Shown: one piece after another, positions 8,396 to 17,586 of the stretch
Layout of the letters: every line of letters begins with the position of its first letter
Numbering within the stretch: the stretch's first letter is position 1
NCBI GenBank assembly: GCA_021404565.1
Contig: JAAWWF010000016.1
Location: 248,001-312,000 of the forward strand
Direction: 5' to 3'
DNA length: 64,000 bases
Source of the DNA: Roseivirga sp.
Lineage (GTDB): Bacteria > Bacteroidota > Bacteroidia > Cytophagales > Cyclobacteriaceae
Translations under genes and position numbers: made by a program
The notes under the pieces: model-generated
Told to the model about the DNA's origin: nothing
The model's input: the letters and a program-made list of their open reading frames with translations, nothing else
Databases searched by the model: none

Positions 8396-9796
8396 ATGAA
8401 ATATGATGTAACAGTGATTGGTTCAGGACCCGGAGGCTATATAGCAGCGATCCGTTGTTCTCAATTGGGAATGAAAGTGGCCATCATTGAAAAATATAAC
8501 ACCCTGGGCGGTACCTGCCTGAATGTAGGTTGTATTCCATCCAAGGCCCTGTTGGACTCTTCAGAACACTACCATAATGCGGCTCACACATTCGAAGAGC
8601 ATGGTATTGAGCTGAATGATCTGAAAGTGAACATTGAGCAAATGATCAATCGCAAATCCAAAGTGGTTGAACAAGTAACCGGTGGTGTTGATTTTCTGAT
8701 GAAGAAAAACAAGATCGCTGTCTATCATGGCATGGGTTCTTTTGTCAACAAAAACCAGATCAGGGTTACCGATTCTAAAGGAGAGGAAACCCAGATTGAA
8801 ACAGATAAAACCATCATTGCCACAGGCTCAAAACCTTCTACCCTTCCATTTATCAAATTGGACAAGAAGAGGGTCATCACCTCTACGGAAGCTTTGAACC
8901 TTAAGGAGGTACCTAAGCACATGATTGTAATTGGTGGTGGTGTGATAGGAATGGAATTAGGCTCTGTTTACAAACGTCTTGGTGCCGAGGTATCGGTTGT
9001 TGAATATATGGACAACCTGATCCCCAGTATGGATGGCACGATGGGAAAAGAACTTAAGAAGTCGCTTAAAAAGCTAGGCTTTAAGATGTATCTGGGCCAC
9101 AAAGTAACTGAGGTAAAGAGCACAGCCAAAACCGTAACCATCAGTGCGGAAAATAAAAAAGGCGAAAACGTAGTGCTCAAAGGAGATTACTGCCTGGTAT
9201 CGATTGGCCGCAGACCGTATACGGATAAGCTGGGCCTCGAAAATGCCGGTCTGACCACCAACGACCGTGGGCAAATCCAAGTGGACGATCACCTGCAAAC
9301 CGCAGTTCCTGGAATTTACGCCATTGGAGATGTAATTAAAGGCGCCATGCTGGCCCATAAGGCCGAAGAAGAAGGTGTTTTTGTAGCTGAAACCATTGCT
9401 GGTCAGAAACCTCATATCAACTACTTGCTGATACCTGGTGTAGTATATACCTGGCCGGAGGTAGCTGCCGTGGGCTATACGGAAGAACAGCTCAAAGAAA
9501 GTGGCCGAGCTTACAAATCGGGATCATTCCCTTACAGAGCCCTGGGTAGAGCAAGGGCCTCTATGGATATAGATGGCCTGGTGAAAGTGCTTGCTGATAA
9601 GGAAACTGATGAGATTTTGGGTGTGCATATGATTGGCGCCCGTACCGCAGACATGATAGCTGAGGCTGTAGTGGCAATGGAATTCAGAGCTTCTGCGGAA
9701 GATGTTTCCAGAATGTCGCACGCTCACCCCACGTATACCGAGGCATTTAAAGAAGCCTGCCTGGCAGCGACAGACAATCGTGCCCTTAATATTTAA
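8396..9796 (+). CDS. lpd: Dihydrolipoyl dehydrogenase E3
   Basis: This FAD enzyme reoxidises dihydrolipoamide with NAD+ for the 2-oxoglutarate dehydrogenase complex and possibly others. The FAD-binding GSGPGGY is at residues 9-15, and the redox disulfide is C41/C46 in GGTCLNVGCIPSK. The NAD-binding IGGGVIGMELGSVYKRLG, the second FAD motif YAIGDV and the catalytic pair HPTYTEAF at the dimer interface are all intact. Length 466 is normal. It is the last gene of sucA-sucB-lpd, 32 bases after sucB, and is followed by a strong terminator. Confidence 0.97.
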   Translation: MKYDVTVIGSGPGGYIAAIRCSQLGMKVAIIEKYNTLGGTCLNVGCIPSKALLDSSEHYHNAAHTFEEHGIELNDLKVNIEQMINRKSKVVEQVTGGVDFLMKKNKIAVYHGMGSFVNKNQIRVTDSKGEETQIETDKTIIATGSKPSTLPFIKLDKKRVITSTEALNLKEVPKHMIVIGGGVIGMELGSVYKRLGAEVSVVEYMDNLIPSMDGTMGKELKKSLKKLGFKMYLGHKVTEVKSTAKTVTISAENKKGENVVLKGDYCLVSIGRRPYTDKLGLENAGLTTNDRGQIQVDDHLQTAVPGIYAIGDVIKGAMLAHKAEEEGVFVAETIAGQKPHINYLLIPGVVYTWPEVAAVGYTEEQLKESGRAYKSGSFPYRALGRARASMDIDGLVKVLADKETDEILGVHMIGARTADMIAEAVVAMEFRASAEDVSRMSHAHPTYTEAFKEACLAATDNRALNI

Positions 9797-9819
9797 AGAG
9801 ATTCAGGTTTGTAAAATGA

Positions 9820-9847
9820 AAAAGGCGAGGAACCACCTCGCCTTTTT
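9820..9847 (+). terminator. Terminator of the sucA-sucB-lpd operon
   Basis: AAAAGGCGAGG (9820-9830) pairs with CCTCGCCTTTT (9836-9846) around a 5-base loop, and the 3' arm ends in a T run. It lies 23 bases beyond the lpd stop. The A run on the other side makes it potentially bidirectional. Confidence 0.88.
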
Positions 9848-9910
9848 CCCAACATAAACTTCAATCACAAACCAAATTCTCAATTAATAACTTCGCCCTT
9901 TAGATAGACC

Positions 9911-10357
9911 TTACTGAGTTTTTACGCCCTTCTCTCGCTTCACCATCGAAAGCGATTTTTGTAGTCCATCAGGTAATTCTTCCATGGCTAACAGTTCTTT
10001 TTTCTGATAAGACTTGAACTGACCCAGCACATAGATTTTTTTACCCTCCTCAATTTTATACTCAAAGCTGAAAGTAATTCCATCAGCAGAATCGAAACGC
10101 TCTATCTCTCTTTCTATCCCCAAGACTCTCAGTTTTACTTTTTTGTCATCTCTGTAAAACTCATATATCTCCTGGCCTTGTTCTCCATATTGTCTATCGA
10201 GTACCTGCCAGCTTCCTACCAGTGATTCCTTCAGCTCTTTATGATCCTTTTCAAAGAGTCCGTTTTGCGAAACATGCCCTCCGGCACAGCTCATTAATGC
10301 CATAGAGAATACCAGACTCAGGTAAATAAGGGTTGATATTTTTCTTTCTCTCTTCAT
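9911..10357 (-). CDS. Small lipoprotein of unknown function
   Basis: From the ATG at 10357 the protein is 148 residues; a GTG one codon earlier is an alternative. It has a basic N-terminus, a hydrophobic stretch and a lipobox ending in C24 (MALMSCAGG), so it should be a lipid-anchored envelope protein. The mature part starts with a LVGSWQVLDRQYG segment and alternates polar and hydrophobic residues (KVKLRVLGIEREIERF, ITFSFEYKIEEGK, KIYVLGQFKS). This recalls a small lipocalin-like beta-barrel. I do not recognise a named family. It is in tandem with another small lipoprotein but separated by a terminator, so it is probably transcribed separately. Confidence 0.75.
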   Translation of the reverse strand: MKRERKISTLIYLSLVFSMALMSCAGGHVSQNGLFEKDHKELKESLVGSWQVLDRQYGEQGQEIYEFYRDDKKVKLRVLGIEREIERFDSADGITFSFEYKIEEGKKIYVLGQFKSYQKKELLAMEELPDGLQKSLSMVKREKGVKTQ

Positions 10358-10484
10358 CACCGTTCGATTTGGCTTTTATACTTCAAAAGCAAAACCAAAC
10401 ACTCAAAAACAGCCATAAGAGCCTCAAAAGGCAATACACTCCCGGGATAAAGTTTCATTTTTAGATTTTTTCCCAAAAAGAGAC

Positions 10485-10510
10485 AACAAAAAGACCACCC
10501 TGAGGTGGTC
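10485..10510 (-). terminator. Terminator after the 10541-10993 lipoprotein gene
   Basis: GACCACC/GGTGGTC (10493-10510) forms a 7-bp stem with loop CTGA. On the minus strand it is followed directly by TTTTTG. It lies 31 bases past the stop codon. Confidence 0.8.
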
Positions 10511-10540
10511 AATAGTATCTTGCAATATGGAAATATAAGA

Positions 10541-10993
10541 TCAGCCCTTACTCGTTCGAACTGCCTCAAGCGGATATACCTCATCCCCCAGGATGACCGC
10601 ACCGGAGAAGCTATCTCCATCAAAATCACCTTCAACTTCAGCGGTTATTCCAGCCACATCCATCTTACCTATCATGCTTTCACCTGTCATTTCCAGGTCA
10701 TAGATTCTGATTTCACCAAACTGGTCAGTTCTAAGAGTTACCTCGTAAGTGCCAGGACCTCCTTCAATCGTCATTGTTCCTGAGCTTCCGCCATCTGGAG
10801 TCTCCACATCGTAAGCCCATTCTCCTGTGGGGCTATACACTTCTTTCTTTGCCCTTTTTCCTTTCTTAGACGAAGCCGTAGCAGACCCGTCCGCCTCGCC
10901 AGCACCTGAAGCATTGCTGGCAGCACAGCTTCCTAAAAAGCACATTACCGCCACCAATAAGGCAACCTTAGCGAATTGGTTGAAACATTTCAT
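10541..10993 (-). CDS. Small lipoprotein of unknown function
   Basis: The 150-residue protein starts at the ATG at 10993; the frame extends to a TTG nine bases further up. A signal sequence with lipobox ends at C23 (CFLGSCAASN). A low-complexity Ser/Ala/Gly/Lys stretch follows, ending in a basic KKGKRAKKE. The rest (about residues 50-150) begins SPTGEWAYDVETPDG and has repeated short strands such as GTMTIEGGPGTYEVTL and GITAEVEGDFDGDSFSG. This pattern fits a small beta-sandwich or barrel in the envelope. The GEW start of the mature domain is similar in style to the neighbouring lipoprotein at 9911-10357, but I cannot claim homology. Function unknown. Confidence 0.75.
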   Translation of the reverse strand: MKCFNQFAKVALLVAVMCFLGSCAASNASGAGEADGSATASSKKGKRAKKEVYSPTGEWAYDVETPDGGSSGTMTIEGGPGTYEVTLRTDQFGEIRIYDLEMTGESMIGKMDVAGITAEVEGDFDGDSFSGAVILGDEVYPLEAVRTSKG

Positions 10994-11082
10994 AATAGTC
11001 AATAGTTGTGTTCAAAATTGGATAATGAATTTAGTGTTTTTTTGCCTCTGTAAAAAGAGTCCCTCATTTCATGTCAGTGGAT

Positions 11083-11112
11083 TTTGATTATTAGCATTTC
11101 AGTCTAACTTTG
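11083..11112 (+). promoter_or_regulatory. carB promoter
   Basis: TTTG (11083-11086), an 18-base spacer and TAACTTTG (11105-11112) match the Bacteroidota consensus at both boxes. Transcription would start near 11117, giving a leader of about 39 bases before the carB ATG. Confidence 0.7.
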
Positions 11113-11155
11113 TGCCAATTTATACCTAAGTCAACTAAGCCGTTCTTTTATCTCC

Positions 11156-13969
11156 ATGCCAAGAGACAACAGCATCAAATCCATTCTGATTATCGGAAGT
11201 GGACCTATCATCATCGGACAAGCCTGTGAGTTTGATTATTCAGGATCACAAGCTGCCAGATCACTTAAGGAAGAAGGAATTGAGGTAACTCTCATCAACT
11301 CCAATCCTGCCACTATTATGACCGATCCCGTGACTGCAGATCATATTTATCTGAAGCCACTGACAAAAAAGTCGATCATTGAAATTTTGAAGGAAAACGA
11401 CATTGACGCAGTATTGCCGACCATGGGGGGCCAAACCGCCCTGAACCTGGCGATTGATTGCGACAAAGCCGGAATCTGGGAGCGATTCAATGTAAAGATC
11501 ATTGGAGTTGATATCAATGCCATTGAGACTACGGAAGATCGTGAGAAGTTCCGATTGAAAATGAAGGAACTCGATGTGAATGTCTGTAAAGGCGAAACAG
11601 CGACTTCATTTCTTAAAGGAAAAGAAATAGCTCAGGAAATAGGCTTTCCGCTCGTTATCAGACCTTCGTTTACCCTGGGTGGTTACGGTGGAGGTTTTGT
11701 AAACACTGCTGACGAATTCGACACTTTACTCGATCGAGGCCTGAATGCATCCCCTATACACGAAGTACTTTTGGAACAGAGTATCCTCGGCTGGAAAGAA
11801 TATGAGCTGGAGTTACTTAGAGACAACATTGGTAATGTCATCATTATCTGTTCTATTGAGAATTTTGACCCGATGGGTGTTCATACAGGTGACTCGATTA
11901 CAGTTGCCCCGGCTATGACCCTGCCAGACACAGTATATCAGGAAATGCGTGACCTTGCCATCAAAATGATGAATGGTATTGGCCAGTTTGCAGGAGGTTG
12001 TAATGTACAGTTTGCTGTAAATCCTGATGATGATATGATCGTAGGGATTGAGATCAACCCCCGGGTATCTCGTTCATCGGCCCTGGCCTCTAAAGCAACG
12101 GGTTATCCAATTGCCAAGATTGCTGCCAAGCTGGCGATTGGATACAACCTGGATGAATTGAACAACCAGATCACTAAAACCACATCGGCCTTTTTTGAGC
12201 CTGCGCTGGACTATGTGATTGTAAAAATACCTCGCTGGAATTTTGATAAGTTCAAAGGTTCTGACAGAAAACTCGGTCTGCAAATGAAATCTGTGGGTGA
12301 AACCATGGGTATCGGTCGCAATTTCCAGGAAGCACTTCAAAAGGCATGTCAGTCTTTAGAAATCAAGAGAAACGGACTAGGTGCTGATGGCAAAGAGCTT
12401 AGAGATCAGGCTGAAATACTTTACAGCCTTGAGAATCCAAGCTGGAACCGACTTTTCCATATCTATGATGCTCTGAAGCTGGGTATTCCTATGAAAACGG
12501 TCCAGAAGAAGACCAAAATAGACAAGTGGTTCCTGCAGCAAATAGAAGAGCTGATTCATGTTGAAAGTGAAATTGAGCAACACACTGTTGATTCACTTCC
12601 CACTGAGCTTTTAAGAACAGCTAAAGAAAAGGGTTATGCCGACAGACAGATAGCCCACCTGGTGAAATGCCTGGAAAGTGAGGTTTTCAATAAGAGACAA
12701 GACCTGGGCATCAAGCGTGTCTACAAGCTGGTAGATACCTGTGCAGCAGAGTTTGAAGCACAGACCCCCTACTACTACTCTGCCTTCGGTCAGGAAAACG
12801 AATCGGAAAGTACAGACAACAAAAAGATCATCGTACTCGGGTCAGGCCCCAACCGTATTGGTCAGGGCATTGAGTTTGATTACTCCTGCGTACATGGACT
12901 CATTGCCGCCAAAGAGTGTGGCTATGAAACCATTATGATCAACTGCAACCCTGAAACCGTTTCTACAGATTTTGATGTAGCTGACAAGCTTTACTTTGAG
13001 CCTGTTTTCTGGGAGCATATTTATGACATTATTCTACACGAAAAGCCTGTTGGGGTAATTGTACAGCTAGGTGGACAAACTGCCCTGAAGCTGGCGGAAA
13101 AACTGGACCGTTATGGTGTCAAAATTATCGGCACCAGCTCGCAGTCACTTGACCTGGCCGAGGATCGTGGTCGCTTTTCAGAGCTCTTGGCTGCAAATGA
13201 TATTCCTTATCCACAGTTTGGTGTAATCGAAGATGCAGAAGAGGCACTGGAGCTTTCCAAAGAGATCGGCTTCCCTCTGTTAGTAAGGCCTTCTTACGTA
13301 CTTGGTGGACAGGGTATGAAAATCGTGATCAACGAGCAGGAGCTTGAAGAACATGTGGTAAACTTGATGAAGAGCATTCCGGGCAACCGCGTATTGCTCG
13401 ATCATTTCCTCGAAGGTGCTATAGAGGCGGAAGCTGATGCAATTTGCGATGGCGAAGATGTCTACATTATCGGTATTATGGAACACGTAGAGCCTGCCGG
13501 TATCCACTCAGGCGATTCTTATGCTGTATTACCTCCCTATAACCTGGGTGATTTTGTGATGCACCAGATAGAGGCGCACACCAGAAAGATTGCACTGGCA
13601 CTGAATACCGTAGGCCTGATTAATATACAGTTTGCCATTAAGGATGATAAAGTTTATATCATTGAGGCCAACCCAAGGGCATCGAGAACCGTACCTTTCA
13701 TAGGTAAAGCTTACCAGGAGCCATATGTAAACTATGCTACCAAGGTGATGCTGGGCGAGAAAAAGCTCAAGGACTTTGAGTTCAATCCGGTAAAGAAGGG
13801 CTACGCGATTAAAGAACCCGTATTCTCTTTTAACAAATTTCCGAATGTAAATAAGGAATTGGGACCTGAAATGAAGTCTACTGGTGAGGCCATTTACTTT
13901 ATCGATGATCTGATGGATGACTACTTCCTTGAGATTTATGCTAAAAGGAATTTATATTTGAGTAGATAA
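11156..13969 (+). CDS. carB: Carbamoyl-phosphate synthase large subunit
   Basis: CarB makes carbamoyl phosphate from bicarbonate, ATP and ammonia supplied by CarA, for pyrimidine and arginine synthesis. Both halves of the duplicated synthetase are present: SGPIIIGQACEFDYSGSQA near residue 14, and SGPNRIGQGIEFDYSCVHG near residue 562. ATP-grasp motifs such as RPSFTLGGYGGG and RPSYVLGGQGMK occur in each half. At 937 residues it is over 100 shorter than E. coli CarB (1073): it ends at FLEIYAKRNLYLSR, so the C-terminal allosteric (MGS-like) domain is largely absent. That fits a form no longer tuned by UMP and ornithine. carA is not adjacent. The next gene starts one base after the stop. Confidence 0.95.
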   Translation: MPRDNSIKSILIIGSGPIIIGQACEFDYSGSQAARSLKEEGIEVTLINSNPATIMTDPVTADHIYLKPLTKKSIIEILKENDIDAVLPTMGGQTALNLAIDCDKAGIWERFNVKIIGVDINAIETTEDREKFRLKMKELDVNVCKGETATSFLKGKEIAQEIGFPLVIRPSFTLGGYGGGFVNTADEFDTLLDRGLNASPIHEVLLEQSILGWKEYELELLRDNIGNVIIICSIENFDPMGVHTGDSITVAPAMTLPDTVYQEMRDLAIKMMNGIGQFAGGCNVQFAVNPDDDMIVGIEINPRVSRSSALASKATGYPIAKIAAKLAIGYNLDELNNQITKTTSAFFEPALDYVIVKIPRWNFDKFKGSDRKLGLQMKSVGETMGIGRNFQEALQKACQSLEIKRNGLGADGKELRDQAEILYSLENPSWNRLFHIYDALKLGIPMKTVQKKTKIDKWFLQQIEELIHVESEIEQHTVDSLPTELLRTAKEKGYADRQIAHLVKCLESEVFNKRQDLGIKRVYKLVDTCAAEFEAQTPYYYSAFGQENESESTDNKKIIVLGSGPNRIGQGIEFDYSCVHGLIAAKECGYETIMINCNPETVSTDFDVADKLYFEPVFWEHIYDIILHEKPVGVIVQLGGQTALKLAEKLDRYGVKIIGTSSQSLDLAEDRGRFSELLAANDIPYPQFGVIEDAEEALELSKEIGFPLLVRPSYVLGGQGMKIVINEQELEEHVVNLMKSIPGNRVLLDHFLEGAIEAEADAICDGEDVYIIGIMEHVEPAGIHSGDSYAVLPPYNLGDFVMHQIEAHTRKIALALNTVGLINIQFAIKDDKVYIIEANPRASRTVPFIGKAYQEPYVNYATKVMLGEKKLKDFEFNPVKKGYAIKEPVFSFNKFPNVNKELGPEMKSTGEAIYFIDDLMDDYFLEIYAKRNLYLSR

Positions 13970-13970
13970 T

Positions 13971-14222
13971 ATGGTGCTGTTAAAATACTTGATGATTTTC
14001 TTTCTGGGCCTGTGGCTTGTGAAAAGTATACTGCGAGGTGTGCTGAGCAGCCTGTTTGGCTCTGTACAACAACGGAGTTTCAACCAGCAAAGACCAACCG
14101 GAGGGCAGCAAACGCGAAGCGGTAACGTTAATGTAAATCAGCCACCGAGACAATCGAGAAAAGATAAGACCTCTGATGACTACAAAGGAGGAGATTATAT
14201 AGAATACGAGGAGGTTGATTAA
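13971..14222 (+). CDS. Small single-pass membrane protein (DUF4834-like)
   Basis: The 83-residue protein has an N-terminal membrane helix (about 3-27, KYLMIFFLGLWLVKSILRG) and then a polar, disordered-looking tail rich in Gln, Arg and Asn. The tail ends in an acidic YIEYEEVD motif. This architecture resembles the short Bacteroidota DUF4834 proteins found in many genomes; that assignment is from memory. It starts one base after the carB stop, so it is co-transcribed with it, but no functional link to carbamoyl phosphate is evident. A terminator follows. Confidence 0.75.
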   Translation: MVLLKYLMIFFLGLWLVKSILRGVLSSLFGSVQQRSFNQQRPTGGQQTRSGNVNVNQPPRQSRKDKTSDDYKGGDYIEYEEVD

Positions 14223-14245
14223 AAACCTCTCAGACTGAGAAATTC

Positions 14246-14278
14246 AGGCTGTCGGATTAGTTTTCGGCAGCCTTTTTT
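14246..14278 (+). terminator. Terminator of carB operon, overlapping the chitinase 3' end
   Basis: AGGCTGTCGG (14246-14255) and the complementary TCGGCAGCCT (about 14264-14273), with a G-T pair, form a stem followed by TTTTTT. The hairpin includes the stop codon and last codons of the convergent chitinase gene, so one DNA segment serves as coding 3' end and terminator. Confidence 0.75.
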
Positions 14279-15381
14279 ATTGCGTTAAGCAAATCTCCCG
14301 ATGGTGTGTCCTGGGTAAGCTGCCAGAACATGATACCTCCGAGTTTATTCTCTTTCGCATATTTTGTTTTCAAGGCCACCGACTGAGGATCGTCATAGGT
14401 AATAAACAGACTGTCTTTAGCATTGTATAAGAAGGGAGCGAGAGCTGTTTCATCCCAGTAGCGCTTAAACCCATCTTTATTCAGATAAGACTCAGCTATT
14501 TCACTATAGATAATTGCGCTTTTCCAGGCGCCATTGGTGGCTTTGTCTAGCCCATTATCTTCTGGAGCCACACCTTTCCAGCTTCTTCCGTAAAAGGCAG
14601 CTCCAATAACTATTTGCCCGGGTGAAACACCCTGTTCGGTACAGAAGCGAATGATAGCGTCAGCAGATCTTTGAGAAGCATCGCTACTCTTTAGGTTTGT
14701 ATGATGACCCGTCACAGGTGATCCACCCCCTACCTGATCGTAGGTCATAACGTTCATGTAGTCGGCATACTTCATTACCTCATTCAGCTCAATATGATCG
14801 TAGTACCGCTCCCAGCCTGCAGAAGCAAATGAAAGGGTCAGTTCTTTGCCGGTAGCATCCATCGCCTCTCTCAGCTCTTGCATCAACGCGGTGAAGTTTT
14901 CTTTGTCTTCCGGCAGATGTGGGTTGTTGTTTCCCGGTAAGCCCGGATATTCCCAATCCATATCCAGCCCATCAAGGTCATAGCGATCAATAAAACTCAT
15001 AACACTGACAACAAAATTCTCTCGTTTTGTCGGGTCAGCCGCCATTTCAGAAAATCCGCCAGAACCTCCCCAACCTCCACAGGCCACCATTACTTTGAGC
15101 TGTGGATGGTTCTTCTTTTGTGCAGATAGCGCTTTCAACTTATCTACTGCAGTCGCATTTCTGAATTTCATCTGATCATCCACCACTTCCGTAAACGAGA
15201 AGATGATATGTGTGAGCTTATCAAGTGGCAAATCAGTGGGTGCCACCTCTCCGGGAACATAATAGGCCATAATGGCCATAGAAGGCTTCTCATTAGATGA
15301 GACACCACATGAGGTGAAACCACCAAAAGGAATGCAACAAAGAAGAAGATATTTTAGAAACCTTGCCTTGATTAAACTCAT
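14257..15381 (-). CDS. Secreted GH18 chitinase, lipoprotein
   Basis: The 374-residue protein is a family-18 glycoside hydrolase with the catalytic DGLDMDWEYPG at residues 137-147; E144 is the acid/base. Other GH18 segments are the substrate-side LKVMVACGGWGGSGGF (about 95-110), MNVMTYDQVGGG, and GGIMFWQLTQDTPSGDL at the C-terminus. It starts with a lipoprotein signal ending at C25 (GGFTSC), so it should be anchored at the cell surface and degrade chitin or related GlcNAc glycans. No carbohydrate-binding or T9SS domain is attached. It lies 43 bases downstream of the protease gene in the same orientation, so co-transcription is possible. Confidence 0.93.
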   Translation of the reverse strand: MSLIKARFLKYLLLCCIPFGGFTSCGVSSNEKPSMAIMAYYVPGEVAPTDLPLDKLTHIIFSFTEVVDDQMKFRNATAVDKLKALSAQKKNHPQLKVMVACGGWGGSGGFSEMAADPTKRENFVVSVMSFIDRYDLDGLDMDWEYPGLPGNNNPHLPEDKENFTALMQELREAMDATGKELTLSFASAGWERYYDHIELNEVMKYADYMNVMTYDQVGGGSPVTGHHTNLKSSDASQRSADAIIRFCTEQGVSPGQIVIGAAFYGRSWKGVAPEDNGLDKATNGAWKSAIIYSEIAESYLNKDGFKRYWDETALAPFLYNAKDSLFITYDDPQSVALKTKYAKENKLGGIMFWQLTQDTPSGDLLNAIKKAAEN

Positions 15382-15424
15382 TGCTGCTTATCAGTTTAAA
15401 ACTTATATACCCGTAAGGGATCGA

Positions 15425-17293
15425 CTACCTTTCAATGATCAATCGCTTCTGGAATGTCTGGCTACCGGCTTTTACAACCGTTATATAAATACCAGATTTC
15501 ATCCTTGAAGTATTGAGTGTCATTTCTTTCTCTTTGAACTTACCGCTATAAACCGTTCTGCCCTGTAGATCTACAATGGTGACCTGATATGACGGAGCAC
15601 TTATATTATCAGGAACAGATAATGTTAAGGTGCCATTTGATGGGTTTGGGTAGAGTGAAATCGTATTCAGAGAGGGTCTTTCTTCTACGGAAGTCACAAT
15701 TCTGACCTCTCCGGTGCTCATCACCATTGAGAAATCCTGCATACCATTGGTTAGCGTCTCTTTGTGAGTTACCGTAACCGTGTAGGTACCGGCAGGCAGC
15801 TGATCGATATCTATTCGTTCCACATTATCTCTGAAGTTGTCACCCTTTAAGGCAGCAGCTGTAAAGTTATCGGAAGTCGAGTTCGGTGTCAGCACCCAGG
15901 GTTCATAAGTTTCTCCATTCCCGGAAATCCTGACATCAAGATCGTTGACCAATACAGGAACCTGACTATCGGCACCTACTGAGATAGTACCAGCCGGATC
16001 TGTCCAGGCAATGGTTAAAGAAAAAGAGCTTGTTCCATCTGCCTGAATGGTAGTGGTGTAAGTATCATCCTGGACCAGGTTAAGCTCGCGAATGGCAGTA
16101 CCACTCGTATTGGCCATTATCACATTGGCTGCCTTCTCTGCATTCAGGAGTCCCCAGCCATTCTGAAAATCAGGGCCATCATGTTCACCTAGTTCACGTG
16201 TAGTATTGAGCAACAGGGCTTTCACAGTTGCGGCCTTCATATAAACACTGTTCTGGTTATGGTAGTACTCCTGTAATAGTGCTATAGCACCGGTCACCAC
16301 CGGAGTAGACATGGAAGTGCCTGACTTGGTATCGTACGCATCGTTAGCGGTATTATTGGCTGAGAACACCTCCACCGCATTGGCACTCAAATCGGGTTTG
16401 ATACGCCAGTCGTCCGTTGGACCCCATGAGCTGGATGCATAAAAGTGTACGTCTTCGGGCCCGGTGTAATTGGATACGTCATCTACACCTCCCACCACAA
16501 TCAGGTTCTTGGAAGTAGCTCGCGTGAATAGAATATCATAACCCTGGTCGTCCTCATTGACACCATCATCTCTTGTATTACTGGCAGACTTGCTCACGCT
16601 GAGGTAAGGCGCATTGAACAGGAGCTCATCAAGTTCTCTGGAGTCTGCATTGTACTGACCATATTCAGGGATGTTGCCATCCGGGTTTCCTCTGCTGTAT
16701 GAATGGCTGGACAGAATCCCTCCTTCTGCGGCAAAGAGCGACATTTCAGTAACGTCATTATTACTCCGCCTGGAGACAATGGTAGCACAGGGCGCCATAC
16801 CACGGGCTCCATTGCTTACGCCTTCTCCTATCATGGTACCTGCGGTGTGGGTAGCATGGCTGGTTACTTCAGCAGACTCGGCATGACTTACACGACCACC
16901 AAACTCTCTATGACCGGCCAGCGCAACACCACCAGCCTCCCAGTGACCAATTTGAATATCACAGCCGCTAAGGTCGAAAGTGCTACCCCTCCATATTTTA
17001 TCTATACCAGAGGTGATGGCCGCACTGAAATTATCGTCATGATCATAAACGGGGTTACCATTTTTATCTATTCCGGAAAGAAATGCCTTCTGCCCATTCT
17101 TATGAACGATGACCGAATCAAACTGTCTTAAAGTGACAGGAGATTGAGCCTCCTGCAATCTTTTGGCCATGGCTCTTAGCTGGCTGACGTTGGTGTTGGC
17201 TTTTATATAGGCTCTGTCAGCAGCAGTCTGTGCGAATGAGTCTTGTTGCCCCAAACAGACCAGGATGAGGGCAGCGATTAAAAAATTTCTCAT
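15425..17293 (-). CDS. Secreted subtilisin-family protease with type IX sorting domain
   Basis: Starting at the ATG at 17293, the protein is 622 residues with a signal peptide (MRNFLIAALILVCLG, cleavage near AQT). The S8 domain has the His motif SHATHTAGTMIG (H146) and the Ser motif SGTSMSTPVVTGA. In the usual Asp segment the sequence is IGHWEAGGV with E119, a possible Asp-to-Glu change. An all-beta domain follows (about 420-530). The last 75 residues are a T9SS type A sorting domain (SLYPNPSNGTLTLSV, MKSGIYITVV, FQKRLIIER). The protein is therefore predicted to be exported through the type IX system to the surface. An in-frame start 69 bases upstream is unlikely because it would precede the signal peptide. 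Confidence 0.92.
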   Translation of the reverse strand: MRNFLIAALILVCLGQQDSFAQTAADRAYIKANTNVSQLRAMAKRLQEAQSPVTLRQFDSVIVHKNGQKAFLSGIDKNGNPVYDHDDNFSAAITSGIDKIWRGSTFDLSGCDIQIGHWEAGGVALAGHREFGGRVSHAESAEVTSHATHTAGTMIGEGVSNGARGMAPCATIVSRRSNNDVTEMSLFAAEGGILSSHSYSRGNPDGNIPEYGQYNADSRELDELLFNAPYLSVSKSASNTRDDGVNEDDQGYDILFTRATSKNLIVVGGVDDVSNYTGPEDVHFYASSSWGPTDDWRIKPDLSANAVEVFSANNTANDAYDTKSGTSMSTPVVTGAIALLQEYYHNQNSVYMKAATVKALLLNTTRELGEHDGPDFQNGWGLLNAEKAANVIMANTSGTAIRELNLVQDDTYTTTIQADGTSSFSLTIAWTDPAGTISVGADSQVPVLVNDLDVRISGNGETYEPWVLTPNSTSDNFTAAALKGDNFRDNVERIDIDQLPAGTYTVTVTHKETLTNGMQDFSMVMSTGEVRIVTSVEERPSLNTISLYPNPSNGTLTLSVPDNISAPSYQVTIVDLQGRTVYSGKFKEKEMTLNTSRMKSGIYITVVKAGSQTFQKRLIIER

Positions 17294-17528
17294 AGTGACT
17301 ATTTCAATTCGAATCCAAAGTTTTGACCTGCCAGAAATTCTGGTTTTGGTACGTAGTATCACTTGCCGATAAACCTAACAGGATAAATCGTCAGAAAAAA
17401 GCTGTTCAGGCTCAATTAGGGCTATAATAACATCAACGGTAGTATGAAACCAAGACAATGAACAACCCTCAGGTAACACTAGCCTTTCATGTGGTTATAG
17501 CCAGTTCTATGCCAAAACGCTTAAACGC

Positions 17529-17568
17529 AAAAAAGCCACCCTATCAAACATGGATAGAGTGGCTTTTC
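17529..17568 (-). terminator. Terminator of the 17587-18039 gene
   Basis: A long stem, AAAAGCCACCCTATC against GATAGAGTGGCTTTT with one mismatch and a 7-base loop, lies 20 bases past the stop codon. A and T runs on the two sides make it usable in both directions. Confidence 0.8.
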
Positions 17569-17586
17569 AATAAGTATTATACAGAC

